Assembly (NCBI GenBank): GCA_016707205.1
Contig: JADJHZ010000006.1
Location: 186,001-250,000, forward strand
DNA from: Haliscomenobacter sp.
GTDB lineage: Bacteria; Bacteroidota; Bacteroidia; Chitinophagales; Saprospiraceae
Direction: 5' to 3'
DNA length: 64,000 nucleotides
Shown: positions 1-11,000 of the stretch, one piece after another
Layout: each line of letters starts with the position of its first letter
How positions within the stretch are numbered: position 1 is the stretch's first letter
Made by a program: the position numbers and the translations under genes
Notes under the pieces: model-generated
The model's input: the letters and a program-made list of their open reading frames with translations, nothing else
Databases searched by the model: none
What the model was told of the DNA's origin: nothing

Positions 1-610
1 TATATCGCTGTGCAATTTTAATCCAGAGATCAACCAACTGATCCTGGTATTTTTTTTCAATAAAAAGTTCGGGTATATTATTCGGGCTATCATCAATATT
101 AGCGCCCGTTTGTCCCCCTGGCGCTCCGTGCATATCAATTATTACATATATTCCATATTTTTTGCACCATGAAATTAAGTTATCTATTAAAAGAAATCCT
201 TCTTCAACGTAAATGGGATTTTCGCCTTCAGTTAAAAATAGTCTGGAGTTTAATGCTGGTCGTACTGAATTAAATCCCAATTCGGCAATTCGCTTTATAT
301 CCTCTTCAGTGATATAATTTTGCCTGTATGCTTTCCAGAACTCTGCAGCTTTCTCTTTACCAATCAATTCAGCAACAACTTTTTCAATTTTCCGGGGACG
401 ATCTCCCAGGTTTCCAAACTTCCACATGTATCCTTCAGGCAAAAGCCAGTTTCCAAGTCCAACTCCTTTTAAGAAAACTTTATTTCCTGATTCATTCACC
501 ATATTCTGACCAGCTGTATGTAAAAAACTTATACCCTTTCCCTGTTTTTTTTGGGCAAAAGAAACCATACTGTTGAGTAAGATTAAAAACAGGATTACTA
601 TTTTCCTCAT
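1..610 (-). CDS. GH5-family glycoside hydrolase, N-terminal part (cut by window edge)
   Basis: An open frame starts with ATG at 608-610 and runs off the left edge, giving about 203 residues. It opens with a signal peptide (MRKIVILFLILLNSMVSFAQ). Next comes the N-terminal pattern of GH5 cellulase-type TIM barrels: 'FLKGVGLGNWLLPEGYMW', then 'ITEEDIKRIAELGFNSVRPAL' with the conserved Arg, then 'GIYVIIDMHGAPGG' with the conserved His. The catalytic glutamates lie beyond the edge, so subfamily and substrate (beta-glucan, mannan or other) cannot be decided. It is the most distal gene seen in the AT-rich operon, 4 bp after the GH127-like gene. GH5 assignment is confident; activity is inferred only broadly as endo- or exo-acting on a beta-linked glycan in the periplasm or at the cell surface. 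Confidence 0.8.
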   Translation of the reverse strand, partial: MRKIVILFLILLNSMVSFAQKKQGKGISFLHTAGQNMVNESGNKVFLKGVGLGNWLLPEGYMWKFGNLGDRPRKIEKVVAELIGKEKAAEFWKAYRQNYITEEDIKRIAELGFNSVRPALNSRLFLTEGENPIYVEEGFLLIDNLISWCKKYGIYVIIDMHGAPGGQTGANIDDSPNNIPELFIEKKYQDQLVDLWIKIAQRY

Positions 611-614
611 CTCT

Positions 615-3230
615 TTAATTTTTTATTTGCACGGGTAACCATACTCTCATTTCACCACCAGCTTGGCTGGCTTCTGCAAAGGGTACCAAAACAATTTTTT
701 CATTACTATTTAATAGCTTCACTGAATAGGCCTGTTTACCTACCCAATTAGCTGGTAATATTCCAGATTCATTTGCCAAGCTGAGAGGGCTTATCGAAAC
801 TCCTTCTTTTGAATTTGAAATAAGGCTATTTGCACTAACCGAATTTAAACTTTCATCAAATGCCAGCACCTGTGGTCCACGTTGAAAAGCATACAGGTTG
901 GGATAATTTTTCCCTCCAGGAATGGTTGTAGCTGGCATATCAAAACGGATCGTCACGTTCTCCCTGGATTTCCACTTTCTTGTGATGGTTAAAAATTGAT
1001 TGGGGCTGCCTTTATAAATACTATCTCCTACTTGAGCAGTATAATTGTTACACCAATCAGGCACTCTTAATGATATTGGGAAAGCACCAGATTTTGAGCA
1101 AGTAACGGTTAAGACTAAGTTTCCGCTTTCAGGAAAATTTCCTTCTAAATTGAAAGTAACATCAATACTGCGTTTATCAGAGGTGATTATTTTCTCTTTG
1201 TAAAAAGCAGGTTCATAAAATAAAACAGTTGGGATTTTTTCAATATTTCCAAAAGTGAACTTGGGCACTAATGCAATACCTCTTGGCACACTGGACTGGC
1301 AACAGGTTATATGGCAGGTATAGGGCTTTTTACCCATCAATGGGGTGTAGTAACTCACACAACCGGTTTGTGGGTTTTCGGCAGCAAGCAAATGATTATA
1401 CACTGTTTTTTCCAATTCGTTCAGATATTTAATATCACCAGTAGTTTCAAACAAGTTTTGATTAAGCTGCACCCAGGTGGTTGTCACACAACCTTCGCCC
1501 ATATTATCTTTAATGCCTGCAGGTAAGTATTTATCTTCCTGAAAATATTCATGAGAACTGGAAGTGCCTGTAATGTATAATTGATTGGTCACTACATCCT
1601 GCCATGCTAATTCGGTAGCTTTCAGAAATTTTTTATCGCCTGTTATTTGGTAGAGTTTAATCAATCCAACATAATTAGAGAGCATTTCATACGATTTATT
1701 ATTACCTACTTTATTAATTTTTCCCGTTTCAAGGATTGAGCTGATAACTTTTGGGCCGTTATCCTGATCCCATGCTTCTAAAATGTAATAACAAAAATCC
1801 AAATACTTTTTATCAGCTGTATATTTGTATAATTCGACCATTGCGTCTAATACACTGGTAGCAGCCATACCCATATGTGTCCCCGCTGTTATAATATCCA
1901 TTTGGCCAGGCTTATTTCCAAATGTTCTGCATAATAGATCCCCTATTTTTATACATGACTCCAAAGCTGGCTTATAACCCGTAGCAGCATAATAAGTCAG
2001 TAATCCGTGCAGGTTATATTTGTGGCTCCACACATCCCAGCTGGTCCAGTATTGATCTGGAGTGTAAGTACCTAAATAGCCATCTTCCTTTTGAGTATTG
2101 ATCAGTTGATACATTAACCTGTCCATTTGCTTTTTTAAATCCTGGTCGCCAGTAAGCTTCCATACATTACTGGCAGCCTCTAAATACTTCCCTATATGCT
2201 CACCAGCCCAAGGGTGAATACCTGGCCGATCTAAATAGGAACCTATTAAGCCAAATTCATCAACTTTTAACAACCTTTGAGTAAGATTTTTTTCAAACCT
2301 GGTTCCTAAGTAACCAGTGAATCGTTCATCTTGAAAAGTAACCGTGTTGTAATTATTTTGAATTTTATTTTTTACTAACGGTTTTACTTCTTTCAGAACA
2401 GGAATTTCAAGATGATTGGCAGCAATAAAAAACTGTTCCTTTTTGGTAAAGAGTTTACTGTTGTTATCATTAATCTGATAACCGACATTAAATACATTTT
2501 CGGTTGAAGATTTGAAATTTGAGAATGTCACAGCTGTTTCCGCGCCTGCTTTTGCCGGTAGTTGTACATTTTTTGTATCGGTAAACAAAATTTTTTTATT
2601 TACCTTGTCGGCTATCCAGTATTTGACTGTTCCGCTAAAAGCAATGTCGGTTTTATTTGTAAATGTAATTTTTGCAGTAAAACTGTTTTTTGCTGTTTCC
2701 ATGAAGCTATGGCTCACCGAAACTTCGTCAATCCAGCCAAGCGGTTCAATACGGTAAGGGCCTTCCCACATACCCATTCCGCCAATCAGATTATAAATCC
2801 TTACGGCAATTAAATTTTCTTTGTCCCATTGTACCATGTTTTCGGGTATGGTATAGACTCTTTGTTCTGACCATTGGGTAACATAGTTCGGCGGCAAAGA
2901 ACCTGTTTCTCCAATTAGTTTCCCATTAAAATACGTTTGATCAACATCATCGATTTTACCAATTCTTAGCTTTAATCCCTTTCCGTTATTGGTTTTCATT
3001 GTTGATGGGATAGTCAACTTGATTCTATACCAACAAAAAGATGAGTCGTTTTTAACGTCATTAAAACTATTGGGAAATATCTGGGTTTGCCATTCCCTAT
3101 CGTTGAACGCCGGGCTTGCCCATTCCGGGTCATCGCCAAATTTAAATTTACTTTCTTTGGGCAAGGAAATTGATTGCGAAAAACAATTTAAGCTAATCAA
3201 TAAAAAAACGGCTGTCTTTACTAATTTCAT
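615..3230 (-). CDS. GH127-like beta-L-arabinofuranosidase (DUF1680 type) with N-terminal beta-sandwich
   Basis: The product is 871 residues with a signal peptide (cleavage near residue 18). Residues about 25-165 form a GH2-like sugar-binding beta-sandwich ('KIDDVDQTYFNGKLIG', 'NLIAVRIYN'), similar to the insert in the neighbouring acetylesterase. From about 300 comes the (alpha/alpha)-barrel typical of DUF1680 proteins: 'GYLGTY', 'HKYNLHGLLTYY', 'GTHMGMAATSVLDAMVELY'. The family uses a glutamate and a zinc-bound cysteine nucleophile. Candidates are E579 with C581 (GEGCVTTTW) and the cysteine cluster C639/C643/C644 (CHITCC). Known GH127 enzymes release beta-L-arabinofuranose, but GH146 and other related families share the fold, so the exact sugar is an inference. 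The gene sits in a tight operon, 17 bp after the ADP-ribosylglycohydrolase-like gene, and fits trimming of arabinose side chains in the periplasm. Confidence 0.75.
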   Translation of the reverse strand: MKLVKTAVFLLISLNCFSQSISLPKESKFKFGDDPEWASPAFNDREWQTQIFPNSFNDVKNDSSFCWYRIKLTIPSTMKTNNGKGLKLRIGKIDDVDQTYFNGKLIGETGSLPPNYVTQWSEQRVYTIPENMVQWDKENLIAVRIYNLIGGMGMWEGPYRIEPLGWIDEVSVSHSFMETAKNSFTAKITFTNKTDIAFSGTVKYWIADKVNKKILFTDTKNVQLPAKAGAETAVTFSNFKSSTENVFNVGYQINDNNSKLFTKKEQFFIAANHLEIPVLKEVKPLVKNKIQNNYNTVTFQDERFTGYLGTRFEKNLTQRLLKVDEFGLIGSYLDRPGIHPWAGEHIGKYLEAASNVWKLTGDQDLKKQMDRLMYQLINTQKEDGYLGTYTPDQYWTSWDVWSHKYNLHGLLTYYAATGYKPALESCIKIGDLLCRTFGNKPGQMDIITAGTHMGMAATSVLDAMVELYKYTADKKYLDFCYYILEAWDQDNGPKVISSILETGKINKVGNNKSYEMLSNYVGLIKLYQITGDKKFLKATELAWQDVVTNQLYITGTSSSHEYFQEDKYLPAGIKDNMGEGCVTTTWVQLNQNLFETTGDIKYLNELEKTVYNHLLAAENPQTGCVSYYTPLMGKKPYTCHITCCQSSVPRGIALVPKFTFGNIEKIPTVLFYEPAFYKEKIITSDKRSIDVTFNLEGNFPESGNLVLTVTCSKSGAFPISLRVPDWCNNYTAQVGDSIYKGSPNQFLTITRKWKSRENVTIRFDMPATTIPGGKNYPNLYAFQRGPQVLAFDESLNSVSANSLISNSKEGVSISPLSLANESGILPANWVGKQAYSVKLLNSNEKIVLVPFAEASQAGGEMRVWLPVQIKN

Positions 3231-3247
3231 ATCATTTGTTTTTTAAT

Positions 3248-4801
3248 TTATTTTAACCCATTACTATATAATTTTTTGGGGTCTTTCCATGTTTCCGAAT
3301 CATTATATAGTATTTCCTCTTTAGGGTATGTACTCAAGATAACAAATCCCGCTGCAATAAACTTTTCTCTTATTTGAACCAACCATTTAAATCGATCATT
3401 ATTGAAAACAACACTTATCACTTTCCAATAGCCGCTTAAACTGTAACAGGCTTCTTTCCATTGCTCTGGGTATTTTTTCTTCAGGTCTAAAGTCAAATCC
3501 AACGCAACTGCCAGATATGCAGAACGGGCCATTTCCTGTTTGTTGCCGGAAAGAAGATTAGCTACAATGGTTTTTCCAACATCCTTGCTGAGCCTTATCT
3601 TTTCTTCATCCAAGGTGAGCAGTTTATAAGCTGACTTTGGTTTTTCGCTTTGAAAATTATAGACAACTGTATTGTTTACAATTGTTTTACTTCCGCCAGT
3701 TTCCAGATTTATCATTTCAAATACATCTACTATCCTATCTGCAAAACTGGTAATGGTTTCGTCCATCGGCATGTTATCCCGAGTAGTGTTTTTATAGCGG
3801 TCCATAAGTTGCCAACCTTCATTCATTATGCGGCGATGACCGTAAATTGCGCCCATTAGTGTTCCCAGTGTTGCACAATTGCAATCGGCATCGTAACCAA
3901 AATTCATTGAGTGCCTGATCGTTTCTGAAAAATTACCATTACCATAAAGAAAGGCGGCAATGATAGCCGCAGTGTTTAGCACTGAACCATTTTGGTTTCT
4001 CACCAATGCATCATTCAATTCATATTTTTCATGCAAAAGCCGATGTGTTTCAGCAGGGTCGTCCTTATTTTGACTATGCCATTTTCTTACATCTGCAATA
4101 ACCAAAACTATAGTACTTTCAGGATCAAGACTGGCAACTCCGGCATCCAAAATTTTATTAATATCGTTTTCTGCAAAAGCAGTAGAAATCATAGTGGTGT
4201 AAAGTTGCGTGGTTTGTGCCGGTTCATTATCTATGGTTACTTTGGTGTAATGCAAACCAATTTTAGCTGCTGTTTGCGGCATTGCCGGTGCAATAAGCCC
4301 GAAAGATTCACTTACAAATTGCCCTGAAACATTAAATTCTGCCCAGGGGTTTAGTGCTATGCTACCCGTCATTGGAGCCTGAATTCCTATGTCCATTAAA
4401 TAACGGGCATAACGGTTGGAACACCAGATTGAACGATTAATACTGTTTTTCCAAAAAGCGTTAATATCGCAGTAAGGCAGATATACATTTCTGGTTTTCT
4501 GTATATTGTAGATATACACCCATTCAAAATCCGTGTCATCATCCGTGCGGGCACCATTAGGAAGAGATGGTACATATGATGCAAGATCGCCATGCTTGTC
4601 ATAATATTTAAATTCATAGGGTCCACCATTCATATTGCCTATCATCATGCCCAATACACCACCCCGGATTTTATCTACCACCATTTCTGCAGGCAGAGTA
4701 ATCATTTTCTTTTCGGTTTTGTTTGGTTGTGCATACACTTGGCAATCAAAACTGCAATAAACAAAGAAAATTACTACACTATAAATTATCCGTTTAATCA
4801 T
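3248..4801 (-). CDS. Secreted ADP-ribosylglycohydrolase-fold protein
   Basis: The frame stays open upstream to a TTG at 4864, but the ATG at 4799-4801 is preferred. It begins a clear signal peptide (MIKRIIYSVVIFFVYCSFDCQVYA) and gives 517 residues. The mature part starts with 'DKIRGGVLGMMIGNMNGGP', the usual opening of ADP-ribosylglycohydrolases. Two metal-site motifs follow: 'TDDDTDFEW' and 'GYDADCNCATLGTLMGAIYG', which correspond to the paired Asp motifs of the family. Family members normally act in the cytosol on ADP-ribosylated proteins or DinG-like targets. Here an exported copy sits between a GH27 and a GH127-like gene, so a glycosidase role on a plant polysaccharide is a reasonable inference, but no activity can be read from sequence. 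A region of about 150 residues after the fold ('KPKSAYKLLTLDEEK...') is not recognised. Confidence 0.7.
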   Translation of the reverse strand: MIKRIIYSVVIFFVYCSFDCQVYAQPNKTEKKMITLPAEMVVDKIRGGVLGMMIGNMNGGPYEFKYYDKHGDLASYVPSLPNGARTDDDTDFEWVYIYNIQKTRNVYLPYCDINAFWKNSINRSIWCSNRYARYLMDIGIQAPMTGSIALNPWAEFNVSGQFVSESFGLIAPAMPQTAAKIGLHYTKVTIDNEPAQTTQLYTTMISTAFAENDINKILDAGVASLDPESTIVLVIADVRKWHSQNKDDPAETHRLLHEKYELNDALVRNQNGSVLNTAAIIAAFLYGNGNFSETIRHSMNFGYDADCNCATLGTLMGAIYGHRRIMNEGWQLMDRYKNTTRDNMPMDETITSFADRIVDVFEMINLETGGSKTIVNNTVVYNFQSEKPKSAYKLLTLDEEKIRLSKDVGKTIVANLLSGNKQEMARSAYLAVALDLTLDLKKKYPEQWKEACYSLSGYWKVISVVFNNDRFKWLVQIREKFIAAGFVILSTYPKEEILYNDSETWKDPKKLYSNGLK

Positions 4802-4864
4802 TTCATATGGTTGTTTACATTTTAAACAATTATGCAAACTCGGAAATACAAAAAATTTCATCAA

Positions 4865-6052
4865 CTATTTACTCAATTTAACTGTCAACACATCATGTGG
4901 TTGAATGGTAGCTTTCAGGTTGTTTGCCGCAGTACCAATATCTTTTTTAAGCCATAAATCTCTAATTACTGTCTTATCAGTTACACCATGCGTTTTCCCA
5001 TTAAGATTGGTGAAATATCGCTTCCAGTCAAAATCTATTGACTTAACTACATCACTTCTGTTGAAAAAACACAGTGCAATCTCACTATTAGAAAGTGGCT
5101 TTAGCCATAGTTCAATATTGCCATCAAGCGTCCACCATCTATAACCTTGTTTTCCAAGTGTATCCTGATTTAAAGCAATTATTTCTTTATTGGTAAGTAT
5201 TTCTTTTATTGCAGGAGTCATTGACCGGATATCGTTGCCAGTAAAAAGTGGCGCCGCCATCATACTCCATAATGTAAAATGCGAACGGGATTCAATATCT
5301 GTCAGCACTCCGTTCCCTGCCTGTAGAATATCAGGGTCGTTCCAACCACCAGGACCAGCGTATCTTCCTAAGGGTTCATTTTTATCCAGAATTAATGTAA
5401 AGCCATATCCTCCCCAATTTACTTTGCAATCATAGCAATTCATAATATCACCGGTGGTTCTCCAAAGATGGCCTACATTTTTTGCCCATGTCCATGGCTC
5501 TGTGCTTCCCCATTCGCAAATGCTGAAAACAATTGGACGTTTGGCTGCATACAACGCATCACGCATTGTTTTGTAAGCTCCTTCTGCTTTTTGAGCATCG
5601 GTATTACAAAAATCATATTTCAAAAAATCAATGCCCCACGATGCATACATTTTAGCGTCCTGGTATTCATGCCCACGACCTCCGGGTCTGCCTTCGCAAG
5701 TCTTGCTGCCTGCACAGGAATACAAACCAAATTTCAAACCCTTTGAATGAATATAATCAGACAAGGCTTTCATGCCGGAAGGGAAGTGAATTGGGTCGGG
5801 CACAATATTTCCATTTTCATCTCGGGAAACCTGCCAGCAATCATCTATTACAATGTATTCGTAACCGGCATCTTTCATGCCGTTTGAAGCCATAGCATCA
5901 GCTGTTTCACGTATCAGTTTTTCATCTACATTGCAGGCAAATTTATTCCAGCTGTTCCATCCCATGGGAGGTGTTTTGGCTAACCCTTCATACTTTTGAG
6001 CATGCAGGTTTAGTGAAAATAATAACAGCAGAACAAAAACGTTACTTCTCAT
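4865..6052 (-). CDS. GH27 alpha-galactosidase
   Basis: The product is 395 residues, a normal length for bacterial GH27, with a signal peptide ending near residue 18 (LNLHAQ). The hallmarks are in order: 'PPMGWNSWN' (28-36), 'YIVIDDCWQ', 'GLKFGLYSCAG' and 'KYDFCN' with the nucleophile D147. The 'HLWRTTGD' segment holds the acid/base D202, and 'GPGGWNDPDIL' follows. The enzyme removes terminal alpha-1,6- or related galactose from galactomannan, galactoglucomannan or xyloglucan side chains in the periplasm. Its start overlaps the stop of the acetylesterase gene by 4 bp (ATGA), so the two are probably translationally coupled. A beta-L-arabinopyranosidase specificity, known for some GH27 members, cannot be excluded. 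Confidence 0.92.
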   Translation of the reverse strand: MRSNVFVLLLLFSLNLHAQKYEGLAKTPPMGWNSWNKFACNVDEKLIRETADAMASNGMKDAGYEYIVIDDCWQVSRDENGNIVPDPIHFPSGMKALSDYIHSKGLKFGLYSCAGSKTCEGRPGGRGHEYQDAKMYASWGIDFLKYDFCNTDAQKAEGAYKTMRDALYAAKRPIVFSICEWGSTEPWTWAKNVGHLWRTTGDIMNCYDCKVNWGGYGFTLILDKNEPLGRYAGPGGWNDPDILQAGNGVLTDIESRSHFTLWSMMAAPLFTGNDIRSMTPAIKEILTNKEIIALNQDTLGKQGYRWWTLDGNIELWLKPLSNSEIALCFFNRSDVVKSIDFDWKRYFTNLNGKTHGVTDKTVIRDLWLKKDIGTAANNLKATIQPHDVLTVKLSK

Positions 6053-8010
6053 AATTTAAATTTTTCAATTTTATACTTTTCATCTTTGGTAACCGTTTTC
6101 CATTCGTCTGTTCTAAAGGGAACAGCCGGAAAGCCTTCTCTATTAAACAGGTTACAGTCGCTGGCATCACCAACCCATCCAAAATGAACTGCAACCGGGT
6201 TTTCTACTTTTTCGCTGAATAGTACTATTGTTTTTCCTTTGATGAAAGCTTTGGCATAATGAAACACACTGTCTTTACCCGCTATTTCAAAACCTTTGAT
6301 GTATCCATATTTATCCGGTGTAAATAAACCCGTTCCAATATCATCAAATGAGAGAATGACCTGATCGTCTTTTATTTCCATTGATTTATAAATTGGTCCG
6401 CTGCAAATCATTTTTTTATTGTAAATATTATTTAATGCAATTGCGGCTAATCGTTTTCCGACATCCTGCTTATTTGTGGGATGAATATCCCATGGAATAC
6501 CAATATCCGTCGTTACACACATGCCTGTGTTGGGTATAGATAACGTCATAGTTTGTGCTTCTCTTAACTCTGCCCAACCACATCCTTCATTACTATTACC
6601 GGATGTATTAAAAGTTGCCAGTTGCACAAAATAAAAAGGCATATTTAGGTTATTCCATTTTTGACGCCAATCATTTATCAATAATGGGAATGCTTTTCTG
6701 TATTGATAAGAGCGGCCGGAATTTGATTCACCCTGGTACCATAATACTCCTTGAAAAGCATAAGGGATTAAAGGATTGATCATGGCGTTATAACAAAGGG
6801 AAGGAAGTGAATTTTCGTTGGTTACTTTTTTGATAGACTCCACATGGAATTTCCAATCACCACTTAGCTTAATAACCGTTTCACCGACAAATAATTTCAT
6901 ATCTGCGGTATCGCCATATATTCCTCCTCCACCACCATTGTCAACTATTCTTACGGCAATTACATTTCCCCCTGCCTTTAAAATTCCAGCAGGGATTGTA
7001 TAGATCCTTTTTGAATCCCATCGATTTGTGCCGCCTACTTTTACACCATTTACATAAGTAATATCTTCATCATCAATTTTTCCCAATTCTACTCTTGCTT
7101 CTTTATTAAAATCACTAGCGGATAATACAATTGTTTTTCTTAACCAAACAACACCGTCCAACTCCCCGATACTTTGTTGCTCCCACAATTGCGGCTGGTT
7201 TAATGCCGGCCATTTTGAGTCATCAAAAGAAAGTTCTTTAAATAATTTTGTGTTAATATCTTTAAATTTTGTCCCTTGCAACGCCTCAATTCTCATTTCA
7301 CTACTTCTCACTTTTATTTTAGAAAGAGAATCTAAATTCATTTTAGGCATGTATGCAATCATTTCTTTAAACTCATCACTGCTTTCAAAACCTTCACGGC
7401 TTATCCATGTTTCAATATTGGTACCGCCCCAGGAAGAATTAATCAAACCAACAGGAATTTTAAGTTCATCATATAAATTCTTTGCAAAAAAATATCCGAC
7501 TCCTGAAAAATTTGCAACTGTTGTTGAATCGCAAACCTGCCAACTACTTCCTTTAAAGTCATTGTTTGGTAATGAGTTAACATCCTTTGCAATTTTAATA
7601 TGCCTGATAAATGGATTATTGGCTTCCCCAATTTCTTTCTTTGCGTTCATTGAAAGGCCAACAGTCCATTCCATATTGGACTGACCGCTGCAAAGCCACA
7701 CCTCTCCCACCAGCACATTTTTTATTTCCGCCACATTTTTACCTATAATAATAAGATCATACGGGCCACCTGCATTTTCAGGATCCAGTCTTATAACCCA
7801 TTTTCCTGTTTTATCTGCCTTTACAGATTTAGTTTGATTATTAAATTTCACTTGTATTATCTCATCGGGATCGGCCCATCCCCAAACGGGGATTAAGGAA
7901 TTACGTTGCAATACCATGTTATCCGAAAATATTTTAGGCAGCACCACCTCAGCATACATAGGAAGAGCAGCGCAAAACACAACAATAAAAAGAAAATATT
8001 TATTTTTCAT
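6049..8010 (-). CDS. Sialate O-acetylesterase-family (SGNH) esterase with inserted beta-sandwich
   Basis: The product is 653 residues with signal peptide MKNKYFLFIVVFCAALPMYA. The N-terminal region ('LPKIFSDNMVLQRN', 'PVWGWADPDE') is typical of the family. The nucleophile motif 'CSGQSNMEW' places Ser111. 'WYQGESN' and a C-terminal 'DIHPTNK' supply the rest of the SGNH-type Asp/His dyad. Residues about 275-390 are an inserted GH2-like sugar-binding sandwich ('ELGKIDDEDITYVNGVKVG'), seen in many Bacteroidota relatives. Although named for sialic acid, members in plant-glycan loci commonly deacetylate xylan, mannan or xyloglucan. The neighbours (GH27, GH127, GH2-GH3) favour such a hemicellulose role, which is an inference. 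The gene overlaps GH27 by 4 bp and lies 6 bp after the fusion gene. Confidence 0.85.
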   Translation of the reverse strand: MKNKYFLFIVVFCAALPMYAEVVLPKIFSDNMVLQRNSLIPVWGWADPDEIIQVKFNNQTKSVKADKTGKWVIRLDPENAGGPYDLIIIGKNVAEIKNVLVGEVWLCSGQSNMEWTVGLSMNAKKEIGEANNPFIRHIKIAKDVNSLPNNDFKGSSWQVCDSTTVANFSGVGYFFAKNLYDELKIPVGLINSSWGGTNIETWISREGFESSDEFKEMIAYMPKMNLDSLSKIKVRSSEMRIEALQGTKFKDINTKLFKELSFDDSKWPALNQPQLWEQQSIGELDGVVWLRKTIVLSASDFNKEARVELGKIDDEDITYVNGVKVGGTNRWDSKRIYTIPAGILKAGGNVIAVRIVDNGGGGGIYGDTADMKLFVGETVIKLSGDWKFHVESIKKVTNENSLPSLCYNAMINPLIPYAFQGVLWYQGESNSGRSYQYRKAFPLLINDWRQKWNNLNMPFYFVQLATFNTSGNSNEGCGWAELREAQTMTLSIPNTGMCVTTDIGIPWDIHPTNKQDVGKRLAAIALNNIYNKKMICSGPIYKSMEIKDDQVILSFDDIGTGLFTPDKYGYIKGFEIAGKDSVFHYAKAFIKGKTIVLFSEKVENPVAVHFGWVGDASDCNLFNREGFPAVPFRTDEWKTVTKDEKYKIEKFKL

Positions 8011-8016
8011 TTTGTA

Positions 8017-11000
8017 TTAGTCAATTAATTCAAAATTTTCTGTCAATCGAATATCTTTTGATGAAGCTCCAATCATAATTTCAAAATCACCTGGTTCGGC
8101 TACCCATTGCAGTTGCTGATTATAAAATGACAATTTTTCCTTCCTAATTGTGAATGTAACGGTTCCTGATTCACCTGCTTTCAATTTTATTTTATGGAAA
8201 TCTTTCAATTCTTTTACCGGCCGTACTAAAGATCCAACCTTATCCCTCAAATATAATTGTACTATTTCTTCCCCTTCATATTTGCCTGTATTGGTAATCG
8301 TAACAGTAACTTCGATTTCTCCGCTTATTTTCATTTTCTTACTGCTCAATAGCAGGTTGCTGTATTTAAAATCAGTATAGCTTAATCCAAAGCCGAATTC
8401 ATATTTTGGGAAAATGGATAAGTCATTATAAGAAGAATTATAATGATGATTATTGTCATTTTTTGCAGGACGCCCCGTATTGAAATGGCTGTAGTAAATA
8501 GGGATTTGCCCAACACTAACCGGGAAAGAAATGGGCAGTTTCGCAGATGGGTTGTAATCTCCAAACAACACATCAGCAATGGCATTGCCTGCCTCACTGC
8601 CCAACCACCAGGTGTATAAAATGGCAGGAGCATTATCGGCAGTATAATTAAACACAAGGGGGCGGCCAGCATTAATCAATACCACAACAGGCTTACCTGT
8701 TGCCAGTAATACGGCCAACAAATCTTCCTGTACACCTGGAATATTTATATTGCTTCGACTTTTGGCTTCGCCACTCATATCTCTTCTTTCACCAATGCTA
8801 AGTATTACTACATCTGCTTGCTTTGCCATTTCAACCGCTTCAGCAAACCCATCTTTATTATCGCCTTCAATATTGCAGCCTTTTGCATAAAGCAGTGTTG
8901 TATTTGCACCAAGTTTATTTTGCAATCCTTCCCATTGAGATACAATAAAGTTCGAATCAACACCCGGAATTTCAATATCCCAAAAGCCTTTATTTTGTTT
9001 TAATGGTTTTACCAAAGGGCCAATAAAAGCAATTGTCTTTATGTTTTTTGATAATGGCAATAAATTATTTTGATTCTTTAACAAGACAATACTTTTTGCT
9101 GCAATTTCTCTTGCAGCTTTTGCATGCTCCGGATTGTTTAATGCTTGAAGCTCCCTTTCTGGATTGCAAAATTTAAATGGGTCGTCAAACAACCCGAGCT
9201 CAAATTTTTTTGTAAGAATTCTTCTTACTGCATCATCAATCAAAGATGTGGATACTTTATTATCCTTTACTAATTGCGCCAGGTTGTTTTTATAATTCCT
9301 GCTTTCCATATCCATATCACTTCCGGCGGTGATTGCCGATAATGCAGCTTCATATTCATTTTTTACATTACCATGATGAATCATTTCTCCAATGCTTCCC
9401 CAATCACTTACTACAAAGCCTTTAAAGCCCCATTTGCCTTTTAATATATCTCTTTGCAGCATTTTATTGCCTGTAGCCGGGACACCATTTATATCATTGA
9501 ACGAATTCATGAATGTTGCTGCGCCTGCATCTACTGCTGCTTTAAATGGCGGCAAATAAACTTCCCACAGAAGCCTGTCACTCATATCCACTGAATTATA
9601 ATCTCTGCCCCCGATAGCAGCACCATAAGCCGCAAAATGCTTGGCGCAAGCCATTATTGAATTTATATCGCCCAATTTATTCCCCTGAAAGCCTTTAACT
9701 CTTGCCGCCGCAATTTTCGAACCCAGGTAAGGGTCTTCACCTGCACCTTCCATAACTCTTCCCCAACGCGGGTCGCGAGCAATGTCCACCATCGGAGCAA
9801 ATGTCCAATGTATGCCGCTGGCACTGGCTTCCGTTGCGGCAATCCTTGCAGATAATTGAATGGCTTCTAAATCCCAACTACACGACTCCGCTATGGGTAT
9901 TGGAAAAGTGGTTTTGTATCCATGAACAACATCCTGTCCAAATAGTAAAGGAATTTTTAACCGGGATTGCATAGCAATATTTTGCCAGCTTCTTGTTCTC
10001 TCTGTTCCCAAACAATTAAGTAATGAGCCAAGCTGTCCTTTGCGAATTTGATTGGCCTTATCATTATCAACCGTTACAGGGCCGGTGGCTTTCCAGTCAT
10101 CATTGTACTGGTTTAGCTGACCGATTTTTTCTTCCAGAGTCATTAAGCGTAAAACGGAATCTACTTTGTAATTGATTGTTTTTTGGTAAATACCTTCAAT
10201 TTTTTTATAGAAGTTTTTAAGCGTAAAAAATGCTTTCTTCTTTATCCCATCACTTGATACCAACCCCTTCCGGTTAAACCCATCCTGTATTCCCGGCAAT
10301 ACCCTTCTCGGGGATCTGAAATCAGTTAATATCCATGGGCTAATGCCTCTGATATTGGGTATTCTTTCAATCATTAATAAATTTTGCTCATATAGATATT
10401 CCTGGTACTCTTCATTCCACCTTTCTTCTTTGGGGCCGTGCAATCCCTGCTTTGCATCACCGCCAAATTCTGATACCACAACAGGTTTATCAAAAGAGGT
10501 TGTCCATTTTGCATCAGGCGCAGTTTTTAAATCTCCACCATACCAGCCCCGGTATTGGTTAAAAGATATAATGTCTAGATATTCCCCAATTTTGTCTTCT
10601 ATTAATCCAACACCATTTTCACTTCTGGTCAACAATGCTGTACTTAACAATCGTGTAGTATCTAAGGATTTTGTATGGTTTATAAGATTCAACAGAAAAG
10701 AATTTCTTGCTTCAGACAAAGGTGTTTCATTAGCCATAGACCAGATAATTACACAGGCCCTGTTTTTATCTCTTATAATTATTTCTGTCAATTGATTTTT
10801 TGCATTATCATAAGTTGCTTTATTTTTAAAATCTATAGTCCAGTAAACAGGTATTTCTTCCCAAACCATTAATCCCATTTTATCTGCCATACGAACCATA
10901 TGTTCATTATGAGGATAGTGAGCCAGACGGACAAAATTACAACCCAGTTCTTTGGCCCATGTCAGCAATGCCAATGCATCTGCTTCACTATTGGCTCTTC

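Noticed and set aside
3248..4864. Upstream TTG start at 4864 for the ADP-ribosylglycohydrolase-fold gene
   Set aside because: It would put about 21 extra residues before an otherwise perfect signal peptide. The ATG at 4799-4801 fits better.
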